Part shown: positions 24,777 to 34,839 of the stretch, in pieces
Position numbering within the stretch: position 1 is the first letter of the stretch
Layout of the letters: the number at the start of each line of letters is the position of its first letter
Assembly: GCA_028223395.1 (NCBI GenBank)
Contig: JAOIUG010000001.1
Span: 21,288-85,287, forward strand
Direction of reading: 5' to 3'
Origin: Shewanella sp.
GTDB taxonomy: Bacteria > Pseudomonadota > Gammaproteobacteria > Enterobacterales > Shewanellaceae
DNA: 64,000 nt
Position numbers and translations under genes: made by a program
Notes under the pieces: model-generated
Seen by the model: the letters and a program-made list of their open reading frames with translations, nothing else
Database searches by the model: none
What the model was told of the DNA's origin: nothing

Positions 24777-24804
24777 AAAAGCCTCCTTTAGGAGGCTTTT
24801 TTTT
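24777..24804 (+). terminator. Intrinsic terminator after ihfB
   Basis: AAAAGCCTCC-TTTA-GGAGGCTTTT is a perfect 10-bp stem followed by a T tract, a classical Rho-independent terminator closing the rpsA-ihfB unit. Confidence 0.92.
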
Positions 24805-24885
24805 ATCTATCACTTAGGTATTACTGGCTAGTTCACTCTTTTTCTAAGATAATCAAAGCTTACTAACACGTATATGGAGTTAAAC

Positions 24886-25185
24886 GTGAAGTCATTTATT
24901 ATTGCTGTTCTTGTTGCCGGCCTCTTTTTTATCGCGCTTATTTTTGGGGCTAGAAATGAGCAGATTGTGACGATTAGCTATTTTGTGGCACAAGGTGAAT
25001 TTCGCCTTCCGGTCGTGCTCGCTTTTGTTTTCTTATCTGGCTTTTTACTCAGCTGGCTTTTTGCAATGTATCATATTGCAGCGTTAAAACTAACGATTAG
25101 ACGCTTGAAAAAACAAGCCGTTAATAATGATAACGCCCCCGTCGATCCGGTCGAAACAACAGCAAAAAGCCGTGCCAAGGAATAG
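24886..25185 (+). CDS. lapA: LapA-family inner-membrane protein
   Basis: Inner-membrane partner of LapB in control of lipopolysaccharide synthesis. I chose GTG 24886, because GGAG ends six bases upstream, giving 99 aa beginning MKSFIIAVLVAGLFF; the ATG at 24874 lacks a site. Two membrane segments (about residues 1-20 and 42-63) are followed by a charged cytoplasmic tail. It aligns over its whole length with E. coli LapA (102 aa). It lies nine bases ahead of lapB, the usual pairing. Confidence 0.88.
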   Translation: MKSFIIAVLVAGLFFIALIFGARNEQIVTISYFVAQGEFRLPVVLAFVFLSGFLLSWLFAMYHIAALKLTIRRLKKQAVNNDNAPVDPVETTAKSRAKE

Positions 25186-25194
25186 ACACTTAAT

Positions 25195-26355
25195 ATGATA
25201 GAGATCCTTTTTCTGTTACTTCCTATTGCAGCAGGGTATGGCTGGTATATGGGGCGCAGGAGTGTCAGGCAAAAACAAACAAATCAAAGAAAGCAAATGA
25301 GCCGTGATTATTTTACCGGGTTGAATTTTCTTTTGTCTAATGAGTCTGATAAAGCGGTTGATCTCTTTATTTCAATGCTTGATGTTGATGATGAAACGAT
25401 AGACACTCACCTTTCGCTCGGTTCCCTTTTTCGAAAACGCGGTGAAGTTGATCGCTCAATACGGATCCACCAAAATCTTATTGCTAGGCCGAGTTTAACA
25501 ATAGAGCAACGAGACATTGCCATGATGGAGTTAGGTAAAGATTATCTTGCTGCCGGTTTCTATGATCGCGCCGAAGAAATTTTTACCAACCTAGTGAGCC
25601 AAGATGATCACAGTGAAGAGGCTGAAACTCAGCTTATTACCATTTATCAGGTGACCAAGGAATGGCAAAAAGCAATTGATATTATTAAAAAATTGACTCG
25701 AAAACGTCAACAAACACTCAAACATGATAGTGCCAATTTTTATTGTGAATTAGCCGCGGAAGTACAAGAAGGATCCGCTCAATTAACGTATTTACTCGCA
25801 GCGCGTAAAGTCGATCCCAATTGTGGCAGGGCGTTACTGACGCTTGCTACGCTTTATTTACAGCTCAACGACATAAAATCCTGCAAGCATTCAATTAATC
25901 AACTTCTTAACGTTGATATTGATCTTTTCCCTGACTGTTTAACCATTGCTGAGCAAGTTTACCAGATCAACAACGATAACCTCGGATATCAAGAATTACT
26001 CACCGAAGCAATTGAAAAAGGTGCTGGCGCAAGTACTGCTGTGACACTTGCGCAGCATATGATCGCGCAAGGAGATGCTCAAGAAGCTGAAAAACTGATC
26101 TTATCAGGCCTTATGCGTCACCCTACTATGAAAAGCTTTCAACACTTGATGAAAATGCACGTTAAACAAGCGGAAGACGGTCAAGCAAAAAATAGTTTAT
26201 CGATGCTGGAGCAATTGGTTGAACAACAAATTAAATTTAGGCCTGCTTACCGTTGTGGAGAGTGTGGTTTTCCGTCACACAGGCTTTATTGGCAATGCCC
26301 TTCTTGTAAAAACTGGGGCAGTATCAAACGGATCAAAGGGCTTGATGGGGAATAA
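25195..26355 (+). CDS. lapB: LPS assembly protein LapB
   Basis: TPR protein of the inner membrane that, with FtsH, controls LpxC turnover and LPS output. N-terminal membrane anchor (residues 1-20), then TPR helices over about residues 40-350, and a C-terminal rubredoxin-like zinc site CGECG...CPSC. Length 386 aa (E. coli 389). The Cys4 knuckle is intact. Placement after lapA and before pyrF matches E. coli (yciS-yciM-pyrF). Confidence 0.95.
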   Translation: MIEILFLLLPIAAGYGWYMGRRSVRQKQTNQRKQMSRDYFTGLNFLLSNESDKAVDLFISMLDVDDETIDTHLSLGSLFRKRGEVDRSIRIHQNLIARPSLTIEQRDIAMMELGKDYLAAGFYDRAEEIFTNLVSQDDHSEEAETQLITIYQVTKEWQKAIDIIKKLTRKRQQTLKHDSANFYCELAAEVQEGSAQLTYLLAARKVDPNCGRALLTLATLYLQLNDIKSCKHSINQLLNVDIDLFPDCLTIAEQVYQINNDNLGYQELLTEAIEKGAGASTAVTLAQHMIAQGDAQEAEKLILSGLMRHPTMKSFQHLMKMHVKQAEDGQAKNSLSMLEQLVEQQIKFRPAYRCGECGFPSHRLYWQCPSCKNWGSIKRIKGLDGE

Positions 26356-26438
26356 GCCAACTCAGGTATTATTGATTTTAAACAGCATTACCCTACATCT
26401 TAGAAATATGACTTAACCGCACAGCGATTGGAGAGAAA

Positions 26439-27134
26439 ATGACAAAAAAACCTATTTTGGTGGCATTAGATTACAATAATAGAAACGATGCTTTGCACTT
26501 GATTGACAAACTCGATCCTGATCTGTGCCGCCTTAAAATTGGTAAAGAAATGTTCACTTTATTTGGTCCACAGATCATCCGTGACATTCACCAACGAAAC
26601 TTTGATTTGTTTCTCGATTTAAAATTCCATGATATTCCTAATACAGTTGCAAAAGCGGTTTGCGCAGCAGCAGAGTTAGGTGTATGGATGACCAATGTTC
26701 ATGCCTCTGGCGGAGTGGCAATGATGGAAGCGGCTAAACGAGCGCTAGAGCAATATGGTGACTCAGCCCCTTTGCTGATCGCAGTCACAGTACTTACGTC
26801 CATGAGTGACGCCGAACTTCAATTGCTAGGAATTAATGTTCCCGCAGCAGAGCACGTATTGCGTTTAGCACAATTAACGCAGCAAGCTGGTTTAGATGGC
26901 GTAGTATGTTCCGCCCAAGAAGCCAGCGTGTTAAAAGCACGATTTGGTCAGGATTTTCAATTGATCACACCTGGGATCCGACCTGTGGGCAGCGAGAAAG
27001 GCGATCAACACCGTGTGATGACACCGCCGCAAGCGCTAGCAGCAGGCTCTGATCACCTCGTAATAGGTCGCCCAATTACACAAGCCCATGATCCCCTTAA
27101 AGCACTTCACGAGATCCACCGAAGTATTGCATAA
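26439..27134 (+). CDS. pyrF: Orotidine 5'-phosphate decarboxylase
   Basis: Last step of UMP synthesis. Beta/alpha-barrel enzyme with the DxKxxD-type catalytic segment [12 protein letters not shown] near residue 60-72, LKIGKEMF near 33, and the phosphate-binding [14 protein letters not shown] and VIGRPIT motifs near the end. Length 231 aa. A ribosome site GGAGAGAAA precedes ATG 26439. It follows lapB by 83 bases and is probably co-transcribed. Confidence 0.97.
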   Translation: MTKKPILVALDYNNRNDALHLIDKLDPDLCRLKIGKEMFTLFGPQIIRDIHQRNFDLFLDLKFHDIPNTVAKAVCAAAELGVWMTNVHASGGVAMMEAAKRALEQYGDSAPLLIAVTVLTSMSDAELQLLGINVPAAEHVLRLAQLTQQAGLDGVVCSAQEASVLKARFGQDFQLITPGIRPVGSEKGDQHRVMTPPQALAAGSDHLVIGRPITQAHDPLKALHEIHRSIA

Positions 27135-27353
27135 CATCATGTCTCGTGTTTTAGGTCCAAGACGGCAAAAATGACACGCCGGGCTTATCCATTGCTGCAA
27201 TAACTGATATTAAGAGCTAATATCGTCAACAAAGCTCAAGCAATCGACATAACAGGTGTGCACTATCTGCCACTGCTGGTCAGTTGCTTGAGAGGCTACC
27301 GCCAAAATAGGCTTAATTAATTAGAAATAATGTTAAATGAGAGATGATTAAAT

Positions 27354-27896
27354 ATGGCAAACCCTTTTCAGGAACAGCTACTTAAAGCAGGCTTAGTGAG
27401 TAAGCAAAAAGTAAGAGACACCAAAACTCAAAAGCGTCGCGATAAGAAAGCAAAAGTTGATGATGGCAGTGCAGCACTAAAACAAGAAATAGCCGCTAAA
27501 AAATTGGCACAAATCGAAAAAGATAAGCAATTAAATGAGCAGCGTTTTAATGAAGCATCAGAAAAAGGCTTAGTGCGTGGATTAGTCACCGAGTTTAAAA
27601 AACTGGCGATGACTTCTGCAAAAGACGCAGACATTAAGTTTAACTTCACATTTGAGAAGAAGATTTATGCTTTATACGTGGATCAACAAAGACAAAGTGA
27701 ACTATTAAAAGGGCACTTAGGCATAGTGAGACACGAGCAAGTGAACTACTTAGTTCCGCATAAGCTGGTCGAACGGGTTCATTTTCTGGTGCCTGCTTGG
27801 GTTGGTTATATGTGGACACAGGAAGAAAATACTGCAGCGGTAGAAGAAGATGATCCGTATGCTGATTACGTGATCCCAGATGACTTGATGTGGTAA
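27354..27896 (+). CDS. DUF2058-family protein (YaiL-like)
   Basis: A 180-aa protein of the DUF2058 family; E. coli YaiL is a member. The N-terminal 65 residues are highly charged and probably coiled or RNA-binding (QEQLLKAGLVSKQKVRDTK, then KKRRDKKAK-like runs). The C-terminal part is a compact domain ending in acidic YADYVIPDDLMW. The family's function is not firmly known; association with ribosomes has been suggested for relatives. It is monocistronic, with hairpin DNA following. Confidence 0.8.
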   Translation: MANPFQEQLLKAGLVSKQKVRDTKTQKRRDKKAKVDDGSAALKQEIAAKKLAQIEKDKQLNEQRFNEASEKGLVRGLVTEFKKLAMTSAKDADIKFNFTFEKKIYALYVDQQRQSELLKGHLGIVRHEQVNYLVPHKLVERVHFLVPAWVGYMWTQEENTAAVEEDDPYADYVIPDDLMW

Positions 27897-28423
27897 TAAA
27901 TTGAGAACGTGCTTATGGTTGCAAGTTGATTAACCATAAGCACTGACTCCATCAGACAACGCGATCCCATAGACCAAGCCATCCATCTGAGATCACGTAT
28001 ATCTAATAGGGCGTTACCTTTCTTTTTTAATACAATTTGTTAGCAATATAGGCACAAGGATGTATAAACAAAGTGTATGATTTTTATTGTTTTCTAAGTT
28101 GAGCCCACCTGCAAAAGTAAAGTGACGAGCAAAGAGGTGTTAAGCCAATACCAAGGTGAACTTCCCCATAGAGGCTCGAGCAAGTGAACGGTCCATATTC
28201 ATCATTGAGATCCTGCACAGCTCAGTTTAACCTTCATTGCCAGCGATTTTATTATGCGGTCATCGACATATCGCTCAATTTAGCCTCTCACATAGACTTC
28301 AATTTCGCTAGTGGTTGATGCGTCACTAAAGCCATCTAGAAAAATTATCAATAAATGCCTTCCTTTTTTGGTGAGATCTGATAGGTTAAACAGTTGTTTA
28401 AATCTACCGTTTAAGAGCATGAT
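27897..28423. other. Gap after the DUF2058 gene, with a 12-bp inverted repeat
   Basis: This 527-bp gap has no credible gene. Perfect arms GTGCTTATGGTT (27909-27920) and AACCATAAGCAC (27932-27943) flank an 11-base loop just after the DUF2058 stop. No T run follows. The rest is AT-rich and must contain the promoter for the acyl-CoA dehydrogenase gene. Confidence 0.45.
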
Positions 28424-30184
28424 ATGAACCCTTACAACGCCCCATTAGCAGAGATGCGCTTTCTTCTTGAAGATGTTTTTGATGCCACCCAGACTTGGTC
28501 TCAATTGCCTGCCATGGCAGAGTCTGTGGATCTCGACACGGCTGTCGCCATTTTAGATGAAGCAGACAAGATCAGCAGAGAACTCATTCACCCTATAAAC
28601 CGCAGTGGCGATGAGCAAGGGGTTCGTTTTGAAGATGATAAGGTGATCACACCCGATGGTTATCAAGCAGTCTACCGTCAATACGCAGAAGGTGGCTGGG
28701 TCGGATTGTGTGGTGATCCTGAGCTTGGTGGAATGGGCATGCCAAAAATGCTTGGCGTGTTGGTCGATGAAATGGGTTACGCGGCATGTAATGCATTTGC
28801 ATTGTACGGCTCGTTAACTGCCGGTGCGGCGCTGGCGATCCACGCTCATGGCACTGAAGCTCTCAAACAGCAGTATTTGCCGATGATGTACAGCGGTGAA
28901 TGGTCGGGTGCAATGGACATGACAGAGCCGCAAGCGGGATCTGATCTGCGTAATATACGCACCAAAGCCGTGCCTAATGATAATGGCAGTTATGAGGTGA
29001 CTGGCAGTAAAATTTTTATCACCGGTGGCGATCATGATTTAACGGATAACGTGATCCATTTAGTGCTAGCGAAGCTACCAAACAGTCAGGGGCTCTCATT
29101 ATTTTTAGTGCCTAAAATCAAAGTTAATCCAGATAACAGCTTAGGCGAACACAATGGCGTCACTGTCGGATCGATTGAGCATAAGATGGGCCTTAAAGGT
29201 TCGGCGACTTGTGTGATGAATTTTGATGCTGCACAAGGCTACTTGATAGGCCAAGCCGATCGCGGTTTAGTATGTATGTTCACGATGATGAACTATGAGC
29301 GCCTTGCCATTGGGATCCAAGGGTTAGGGACTTCTCAAGCTGCCTATCAAATGGCAGCTGATTACGCAAAAGATCGTTTGCAAGGAGTGGCCGCCGGTGG
29401 ATCCTCTACAGGAGCGACAAGCGATCCTATTTTGGTTCACGGTGATGTTAGGCGAATGTTGTTAACGATAAGATCATTAACAGAAGCGGGACGTGCACTA
29501 TCGGTTTATACCGGACAACAATTGGATCTGGCTAAATACGCTGACGATCCAGTGCAACAAGCTAAAGCTAGCCGTTATGCGGGTTTGCTGACGCCAGTGT
29601 CAAAAGCGTTTTTAAGTGATCGTGGTTTAGATGCAGCAATCATGGCGCAACAGGTGTTTGGTGGCCACGGTTATATCCGCGAAACCGGCATTGAGCAACT
29701 TGTACGCGATACGCGGATAGCGCAGATCTATGAAGGAACTAATGGCATTCAAGCAATCGATTTTCTTGGAAGAAAAGTCACAGGAGACAACCTGAGTGCA
29801 CTCACTGAGTTTATAGCGGAGCACCAAATAAAAATGGCAGCGTTTGAGCATGTGGCTGCAGAAGATAAAACCACCATGACTCAATTGTTTAACAAGCTTA
29901 TGGATGTCGCAAAAGATGTCAATGATGCCAAGTCAACTCAACCTGCCTTAGTTAATGCTTGTGCGGTCGATTTCCTTGATGCCTTTGGCTATAGCCTTTA
30001 TGGTTACTTTTGGTTGGCGATGAGTAATGCTGCGCATCATCATAGCGATAATAACTTTACACGACAAAAGCAGCAGCTGAGCCGCTTCTATTTTGATAAA
30101 TTACTTGCAAAAGCCGAGTATCATTTATCGCAAGTCATGGCTGGCGACAGCGCCATAATGGCGATGGATGAAGCACTGTTTTAG
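28424..30184 (+). CDS. Acyl-CoA dehydrogenase
   Basis: FAD enzyme that oxidises acyl-CoA to the trans-2-enoyl form in fatty-acid or branched-chain degradation. At 586 aa it is the long type with a C-terminal extension. Seen: MTEPQAGSDLRNIRTKA and VTGSKIFITGGDHD (FAD and substrate contacts), GLKGSATCVMNFD, YEGTNGIQAIDFLGRK holding the catalytic-type Glu, and QVFGGHGYIRETG. The gene stands alone, with a terminator behind it. Chain-length preference cannot be read from the sequence. Large isoforms like this are common in Shewanella. Confidence 0.92.
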   Translation: MNPYNAPLAEMRFLLEDVFDATQTWSQLPAMAESVDLDTAVAILDEADKISRELIHPINRSGDEQGVRFEDDKVITPDGYQAVYRQYAEGGWVGLCGDPELGGMGMPKMLGVLVDEMGYAACNAFALYGSLTAGAALAIHAHGTEALKQQYLPMMYSGEWSGAMDMTEPQAGSDLRNIRTKAVPNDNGSYEVTGSKIFITGGDHDLTDNVIHLVLAKLPNSQGLSLFLVPKIKVNPDNSLGEHNGVTVGSIEHKMGLKGSATCVMNFDAAQGYLIGQADRGLVCMFTMMNYERLAIGIQGLGTSQAAYQMAADYAKDRLQGVAAGGSSTGATSDPILVHGDVRRMLLTIRSLTEAGRALSVYTGQQLDLAKYADDPVQQAKASRYAGLLTPVSKAFLSDRGLDAAIMAQQVFGGHGYIRETGIEQLVRDTRIAQIYEGTNGIQAIDFLGRKVTGDNLSALTEFIAEHQIKMAAFEHVAAEDKTTMTQLFNKLMDVAKDVNDAKSTQPALVNACAVDFLDAFGYSLYGYFWLAMSNAAHHHSDNNFTRQKQQLSRFYFDKLLAKAEYHLSQVMAGDSAIMAMDEALF

Positions 30185-30194
30185 TGTTGTTTTG

Positions 30195-30227
30195 AGCCTG
30201 CGTTTTTATGGTTAAGCGCAGGCTTTT
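30195..30227 (+). terminator. Terminator after acyl-CoA dehydrogenase
   Basis: AGCCTGCG (30195-30202) and CGCAGGCT (30217-30224) form a perfect 8-bp stem followed by TTTA. It lies between convergent genes and may serve both. Confidence 0.65.
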
Positions 30228-30256
30228 ACTGTCTTTATAACCAAGTGCAACCAAAC

Positions 30257-31660
30257 TCAGTGGCTCAATAATGGCGGCTGGCCAAGGTATTGTTGCAATA
30301 ACAGAACGTCCATACTTAATGGCTCAGATCCTGAGCTTTGAGGGCTCACACCATTTTGCAGTATGACGAAACTGGCTGTTATTTTACCTGCTTGTTTGAT
30401 GAATCCCGCGATATTTGATACTCCTGACATCGAGCCCGTTTTTGCTAGCACATGCCCTTTAAGTGGCGATTTTGTGTATCCTTTTTTATATCGTAGCGTA
30501 CCGGTTTCACCCGCAATGGGCAGCGAGTTGAGTACGTTATGGTAAGCAGGATCATGCTTTACTAAGGCGAGTACGTCAGCAATATGATTAGCGCTGAGCA
30601 AGTTATAGCGAGATAAACCTGAGCCATCGACAATATTGGCATCAGACATATCAATACCAAGCTGCGATAAGATCAATGTCATCGCGGCGCTTCCTTTGGT
30701 AAAAGTGCCAGGCGCGCCATAGATTTGTTGCCCTAAGCGTTTAAGCAGGCTGTCTGCGATCAGATTATCTGATGTTAATAGCATCGTGTTAATTAGCGCC
30801 GTTAATGGCGCCGACTGGTGTAGTGCTAAGCGTTGTAAGTGTGCCGGGGAGTGGGATGAAAGCTTAACTTGGCCCGTTAATTTAATTTCACTTTGCTCAA
30901 TCATTTGCGTTAATTTATCTTGTGCAAAACGCGCGGGATCAGTAATGGCAATATTGAGGGTGAGCGCTTGAGATCCCGGGTAACACCCTTCTAGGGTAAA
31001 CTGATTGTGTCTTAAACGCGTTAACGTGAGATCGCAAAATGGTTGTTGTAAAGTGCTATCAAATACCGCATTGCTTTTAATGCTCACAGGCTGCGAGCTT
31101 TGTAATGTGAGTGATCCGTTCGGCTCAGTACGTTTGGGCGCCCATTGTGCTTTAAAGCAATTTTTATTAATGATGAAACTCGATACCGGCGCGGCGTAGC
31201 AGATCCCTAAGTCATCCCAAACTGTGCCAGGCGCATGTAATAAGGTAGATCCTTGCCCAACAAGGTAGATATCACCGGTGATCCGATTAACCCCTCGCTG
31301 CTCCAATTTAGCTAACAAAGCTTGAATGTCGGTGCTGGTAAGGCTGGGATCGCCAGAAAAAACAATATAAACATCGCTAGTAATGACGCCATTTTTAGGA
31401 GGCTGTAGACTCAACACTTGTGTTTGATACCTAAAGTCATGACCAAGACTGGCCGTGGCGGCTACTGCGGTGAGTAGTTTCATGGTGCTGGCGGGAGTAA
31501 AGAGCGTGTTGGCGTTGTGATCGAATTGATCATGCTGTTGGCGATATTTTATCGCAATTTGGGCGGTATTTTGTGGCAATGGCAGCGTCAATTCTGCGGC
31601 TGTCAGCTCAGTGGATAGCGCCAATAGTAAGGCTAACATAAATCGGGTATTGAAGCTCAA
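30257..31660 (-). CDS. dacB: D-alanyl-D-alanine carboxypeptidase/endopeptidase PBP4
   Basis: Periplasmic penicillin-binding protein 4 that cuts peptidoglycan cross-links and terminal D-Ala. N-terminal signal peptide (residues 1-22: MSFNTRFMLALLLALSTELTA). Active-site Ser58-Thr-Met-Lys61 in TPASTMKLL, SDN near residue 297 and AKTGSMSG near 412 complete the triad. Length 467 aa (E. coli 477) includes the long insert typical of class C PBPs. It reads on the minus strand, ahead of it a small membrane protein gene. Confidence 0.93.
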   Translation of the reverse strand: MSFNTRFMLALLLALSTELTAAELTLPLPQNTAQIAIKYRQQHDQFDHNANTLFTPASTMKLLTAVAATASLGHDFRYQTQVLSLQPPKNGVITSDVYIVFSGDPSLTSTDIQALLAKLEQRGVNRITGDIYLVGQGSTLLHAPGTVWDDLGICYAAPVSSFIINKNCFKAQWAPKRTEPNGSLTLQSSQPVSIKSNAVFDSTLQQPFCDLTLTRLRHNQFTLEGCYPGSQALTLNIAITDPARFAQDKLTQMIEQSEIKLTGQVKLSSHSPAHLQRLALHQSAPLTALINTMLLTSDNLIADSLLKRLGQQIYGAPGTFTKGSAAMTLILSQLGIDMSDANIVDGSGLSRYNLLSANHIADVLALVKHDPAYHNVLNSLPIAGETGTLRYKKGYTKSPLKGHVLAKTGSMSGVSNIAGFIKQAGKITASFVILQNGVSPQSSGSEPLSMDVLLLQQYLGQPPLLSH

Positions 31661-31687
31661 AAGTGCTCCTTAGCAAAATGGGCTGCA

Positions 31688-31864
31688 TTAGTCTGATTGT
31701 TCTGGATCATCTTTTTCCATTAGTCGATATAATATCAATGTGATCACAGCCACTAACACTAAAAAAAGTGGCAACATGAGCAGCCCTAATTGGGCTTTAA
31801 AATGAAATATGATCCACGCTGCGAATAAAGCGCTTAACAGAGTCAGTAATAGTGTTAATTTCAT
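31688..31864 (-). CDS. Small two-helix membrane protein
   Basis: A 58-aa protein with two hydrophobic stretches (about residues 2-21 and 26-48) and an acidic tail ending DPEQSD. ATG 31864 has GAGGAG just upstream, which decides the start over an in-frame ATG at 31942. No family recognised. It lies 27 bases from the dacB start on the same strand and may be co-transcribed with it. Confidence 0.6.
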   Translation of the reverse strand: MKLTLLLTLLSALFAAWIIFHFKAQLGLLMLPLFLVLVAVITLILYRLMEKDDPEQSD

Positions 31865-32387
31865 TGGCTCCTCGATAAAACGGGCGGCATGATTATCCAA
31901 AACGGCCACCATCAGCATCGTTATAGAACACGACTGTGACATTGTATAGAGGTGATTGTCCAGCTCAGATGTTGAGTCGTAGCGTTAAAAAGTATTGAAG
32001 CTGCTGTTTTATGCGCACTAAAGCGCTATTTAATAGAAAGTACTTGCTCAACGCGTGTTTAATCGGTAATTTCTATGCTCAATCTAAGAGGATCTTTAAT
32101 GTCACGGTCAGCGCCCAAGGATTATCATCAGCATGACTAAGCTGCTGAGTGAAACATAACCTTGTTATTGGCCGGCTGATGAGCTAACTGATGCAGCGAG
32201 TATTCGTGCCAGCATCAAGCAGCGATGTGATGGCTACGACCACACATCAATGACTCACAACGCAGCGTAAAGATCCCAACATACACCATCGTGCATCAAC
32301 GGTTATCTGTGAGACTGTATTTCAAGTTCACTGAGAGTGTACACAACAACGCACTGTGTCAGCGCTCATGCCAAGCACTTGTCATAG
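31865..32387. other. Gap upstream of pssA without genes
   Basis: About 520 bp between divergent genes. Every frame is short and I see no repeat, riboswitch or clear promoter element. It presumably holds the promoters of the small membrane protein gene and pssA. Confidence 0.4.
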
Positions 32388-33728
32388 ATGGTAAGCATTA
32401 TTAAGGAGAATACCTTGCTGAGTCAGCTCGGTGGTATACCGTTACAACCAGAATCGTTACAATGGTTATTAACCCCAAAAGCACTAAAAGCAGAACTGCT
32501 CACGCGTATCGAAATCGCCACGCATTCTGTGTACATTGCTGCGCTTTATTTGGAAGATGATGAAGCGGGTAGAGAAGTGCTCAGTGCTTTGATGGACGCT
32601 AAGCAGCGTAATCCTGAGCTGGATATTAAAGTCTTGGTGGATTTTCACCGCGCAAGGCGGGGACTTATCGGCCATAAAGGTGACAGCGGTAACTACTTTA
32701 TGTATCGCAAGGTCAATGAAGCCGCTGAGCATAAAATTGATATTTTAGGTGTGCCAGTAAAATCACGTGAATTTATGGGAGTCTTGCATCTAAAAGGTTT
32801 TATTGTTGATGATGCCGTCATTTATAGTGGCGCGAGTGTGAACAATATTTATCTACATCAAGATGAAAAATACCGCTTTGATCGTTATCATGTCATAAGC
32901 TCTGCAGAATTAGCCCACAGCATGCGTGAAATGATCCAAACCTATTTGGTTAACGATCCCGCGGTGAGCTCGTTAACACAACCTAAAGATAAAGAGCATT
33001 TACCGACTAAAACGGAAGTGAGCAGCTTAAAACACCGTTTATCTAAAGCTGAGTATCAGTTTTCTGCCAGTAAAATTGGCAGCCGCGTGACACCAATTGT
33101 AGGGCTTGGTCGTAAAAAGAATAAGCTCAATAAAGTGGTGGTCGCTATGGTGGAAGAGTCAGAAGAATCACTGTTCATTTGTACGCCATATTTTAACCCG
33201 CCGTATATTTTAGCGCGCGCTTTAGCCAAGCATCTTAGGAAGGGAAAACGGATTGATATCGTCGTGGGTGATAAAACAGCCAATGATTTTTACATTCCGC
33301 CAGAAGAGACGTTCTCAACCATAGGTGCATTGCCATATATGTATGAGCAATCGCTACGAAAATTTGCTAAGCGTCAGCAATGGGCTATTGAAAAAGGCCA
33401 ATTGAATATTCACTTATGGAAAGATGCACGCAATAGTTATCACCTTAAAGGGATCAGTGCTGATGGCAAGCGACACCTGATCACGGGCAGTAATTTAAAT
33501 CCACGGGCTTGGGCGTTAGATCTAGAAAATGGATTGTTAATTCAAGATGATAGCGAAAGTTGGAAAGCACAGTTTGACGCAGAGCAAGCCCATATTTTGC
33601 AACATACAGAACGGCTTTATCATTACTCACAAATAGAGACGTTGCATAATTATCCTGCACCAGTTAGGAAGATCATGAAACGTATTAAACGCTTAAAAGC
33701 AGATTTTCTCTTAAGACGTATATTGTAA
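32388..33728 (+). CDS. pssA: CDP-diacylglycerol-serine O-phosphatidyltransferase
   Basis: Makes phosphatidylserine, precursor of phosphatidylethanolamine, at the membrane surface. Phospholipase-D superfamily with two HKD-type motifs: HLKGFIVDDAVIYSGASVN near residue 135 and YHLKGI...GSNLNPRAW near 350. It aligns with E. coli PssA (451 aa) throughout, including KVLVDFHRARRGLIG and VGDKTANDFYIP. The start is uncertain: ATG 32388 aligns with the E. coli N-terminus, but the best ribosome site (AAGGAG) precedes an in-frame TTG at 32415. A terminator and the tapT-like gene follow, as in the E. coli neighbourhood. Confidence 0.96.
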   Translation: MVSIIKENTLLSQLGGIPLQPESLQWLLTPKALKAELLTRIEIATHSVYIAALYLEDDEAGREVLSALMDAKQRNPELDIKVLVDFHRARRGLIGHKGDSGNYFMYRKVNEAAEHKIDILGVPVKSREFMGVLHLKGFIVDDAVIYSGASVNNIYLHQDEKYRFDRYHVISSAELAHSMREMIQTYLVNDPAVSSLTQPKDKEHLPTKTEVSSLKHRLSKAEYQFSASKIGSRVTPIVGLGRKKNKLNKVVVAMVEESEESLFICTPYFNPPYILARALAKHLRKGKRIDIVVGDKTANDFYIPPEETFSTIGALPYMYEQSLRKFAKRQQWAIEKGQLNIHLWKDARNSYHLKGISADGKRHLITGSNLNPRAWALDLENGLLIQDDSESWKAQFDAEQAHILQHTERLYHYSQIETLHNYPAPVRKIMKRIKRLKADFLLRRIL

Positions 33729-33750
33729 TTATTTATCACCACGATGCCCA

Positions 33751-33777
33751 AAAGCCTGCTAATGAGTAGGCTTTTTT
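33751..33777 (+). terminator. Intrinsic terminator after pssA
   Basis: AAAGCCTGCT and AGTAGGCTTT form a stem with one G-T pair and a short loop, followed by TTTT, 22 bases after the pssA stop. Confidence 0.85.
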
Positions 33778-33817
33778 ACGTATAGACGCTGGTTTATCAT
33801 TCAATAGGATCCCTTAG

Positions 33818-34570
33818 ATGTTGCCTAAACATGCTGTCCATCATTTGTATGAGTATCGTAAAGCCATTTCTTCCAAGCCTTTTACAGCAAGAGGAAAAAA
33901 TGTTATTCGGTGCCAATCTTGTTTACTGGCTGAGCCATTGTGCACCTGCGCTTACCGCCAACAAGTAAAGAGTGAACTGGCTTTTTTATTGATCATGTAT
34001 GATGATGAAGTCCTTAAGCCGAGTAACAGCGGCCGACTCATCGCTGATCTCATACCTGACACCCATGCATTCATTTGGTCAAGAAACGAGCCGAATCGAA
34101 AAATGTTATCGATCATCAATGATCCCCGCTACCAACCCTATGTGATTTTTCCATCACAGTACGCTGTTGAAGGGCAAGCGGTGGTAAGTCAACTTGAGCC
34201 TTGCGACATCAAAAAAGTGCACAATAAGCAACCACTGTTTATTGTGTTAGATGGTAGCTGGCGTGAAGCGATTAAAATGTTCCGCAAAAGTGACTATTTA
34301 CATTCACTGCCGTTGTTTTCATTTTCTCCAGACACTGCAGCTTCATACGCTATCCGTAAAGGAGCAAGAGATTTTCAACTGGGCACCGCTGAAGTTGCCG
34401 CGCTCGCATTAGCTGCCGCGGGTGAGCCAGAAAATGCTCAACTGCTCACATCGTGGTTTGCACTCTTTATTGGTTCAACATTGCAAGGCCGCAGTCGTCA
34501 CCAACGCGATAGTGAGGGGTTAATGGAATTACGCCAAACGTATTTATCGGCATTGAAGCGTTTGACGTAG
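33818..34570 (+). CDS. tapT: DTW-domain tRNA-uridine aminocarboxypropyltransferase
   Basis: DTW-domain enzyme using S-adenosylmethionine to add the acp group to U47 of some tRNAs (E. coli TapT, formerly YfiP). Seen: zinc-type RCQSCLLAEPLCTCAYR near residues 31-47, PSNSGRLIADLI near 68, LDGSWREAIKMFRKS near 145, where the family DTW/DGTW motif is DGSW, and ELRQTY at the end. Length 250 aa. It lies after pssA, which is also the E. coli gene context. Confidence 0.9.
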   Translation: MLPKHAVHHLYEYRKAISSKPFTARGKNVIRCQSCLLAEPLCTCAYRQQVKSELAFLLIMYDDEVLKPSNSGRLIADLIPDTHAFIWSRNEPNRKMLSIINDPRYQPYVIFPSQYAVEGQAVVSQLEPCDIKKVHNKQPLFIVLDGSWREAIKMFRKSDYLHSLPLFSFSPDTAASYAIRKGARDFQLGTAEVAALALAAAGEPENAQLLTSWFALFIGSTLQGRSRHQRDSEGLMELRQTYLSALKRLT

Positions 34571-34839
34571 CAATGTAAAAACGTTTTTTTCGTTCAATTA
34601 TCATACGAATAAACGGATAATAGCCTCATAAAGTAAACAACACAGCGTTGACAGCTTTGTCTTTTTATTAAAATAGCTGAGTCAAGTTGCCATAGCATAA
34701 TATGCACAATAATGAATGGTTATGCTTAGGGGTTAAAAAATTGTCGGGTTTTGACTTTTAACAATGACTTTATATGCATGTTGATGATTAATTTACACAA
34801 ATATTTATTATAAGTGCTACTCGCACATTGGAGTTGTTA

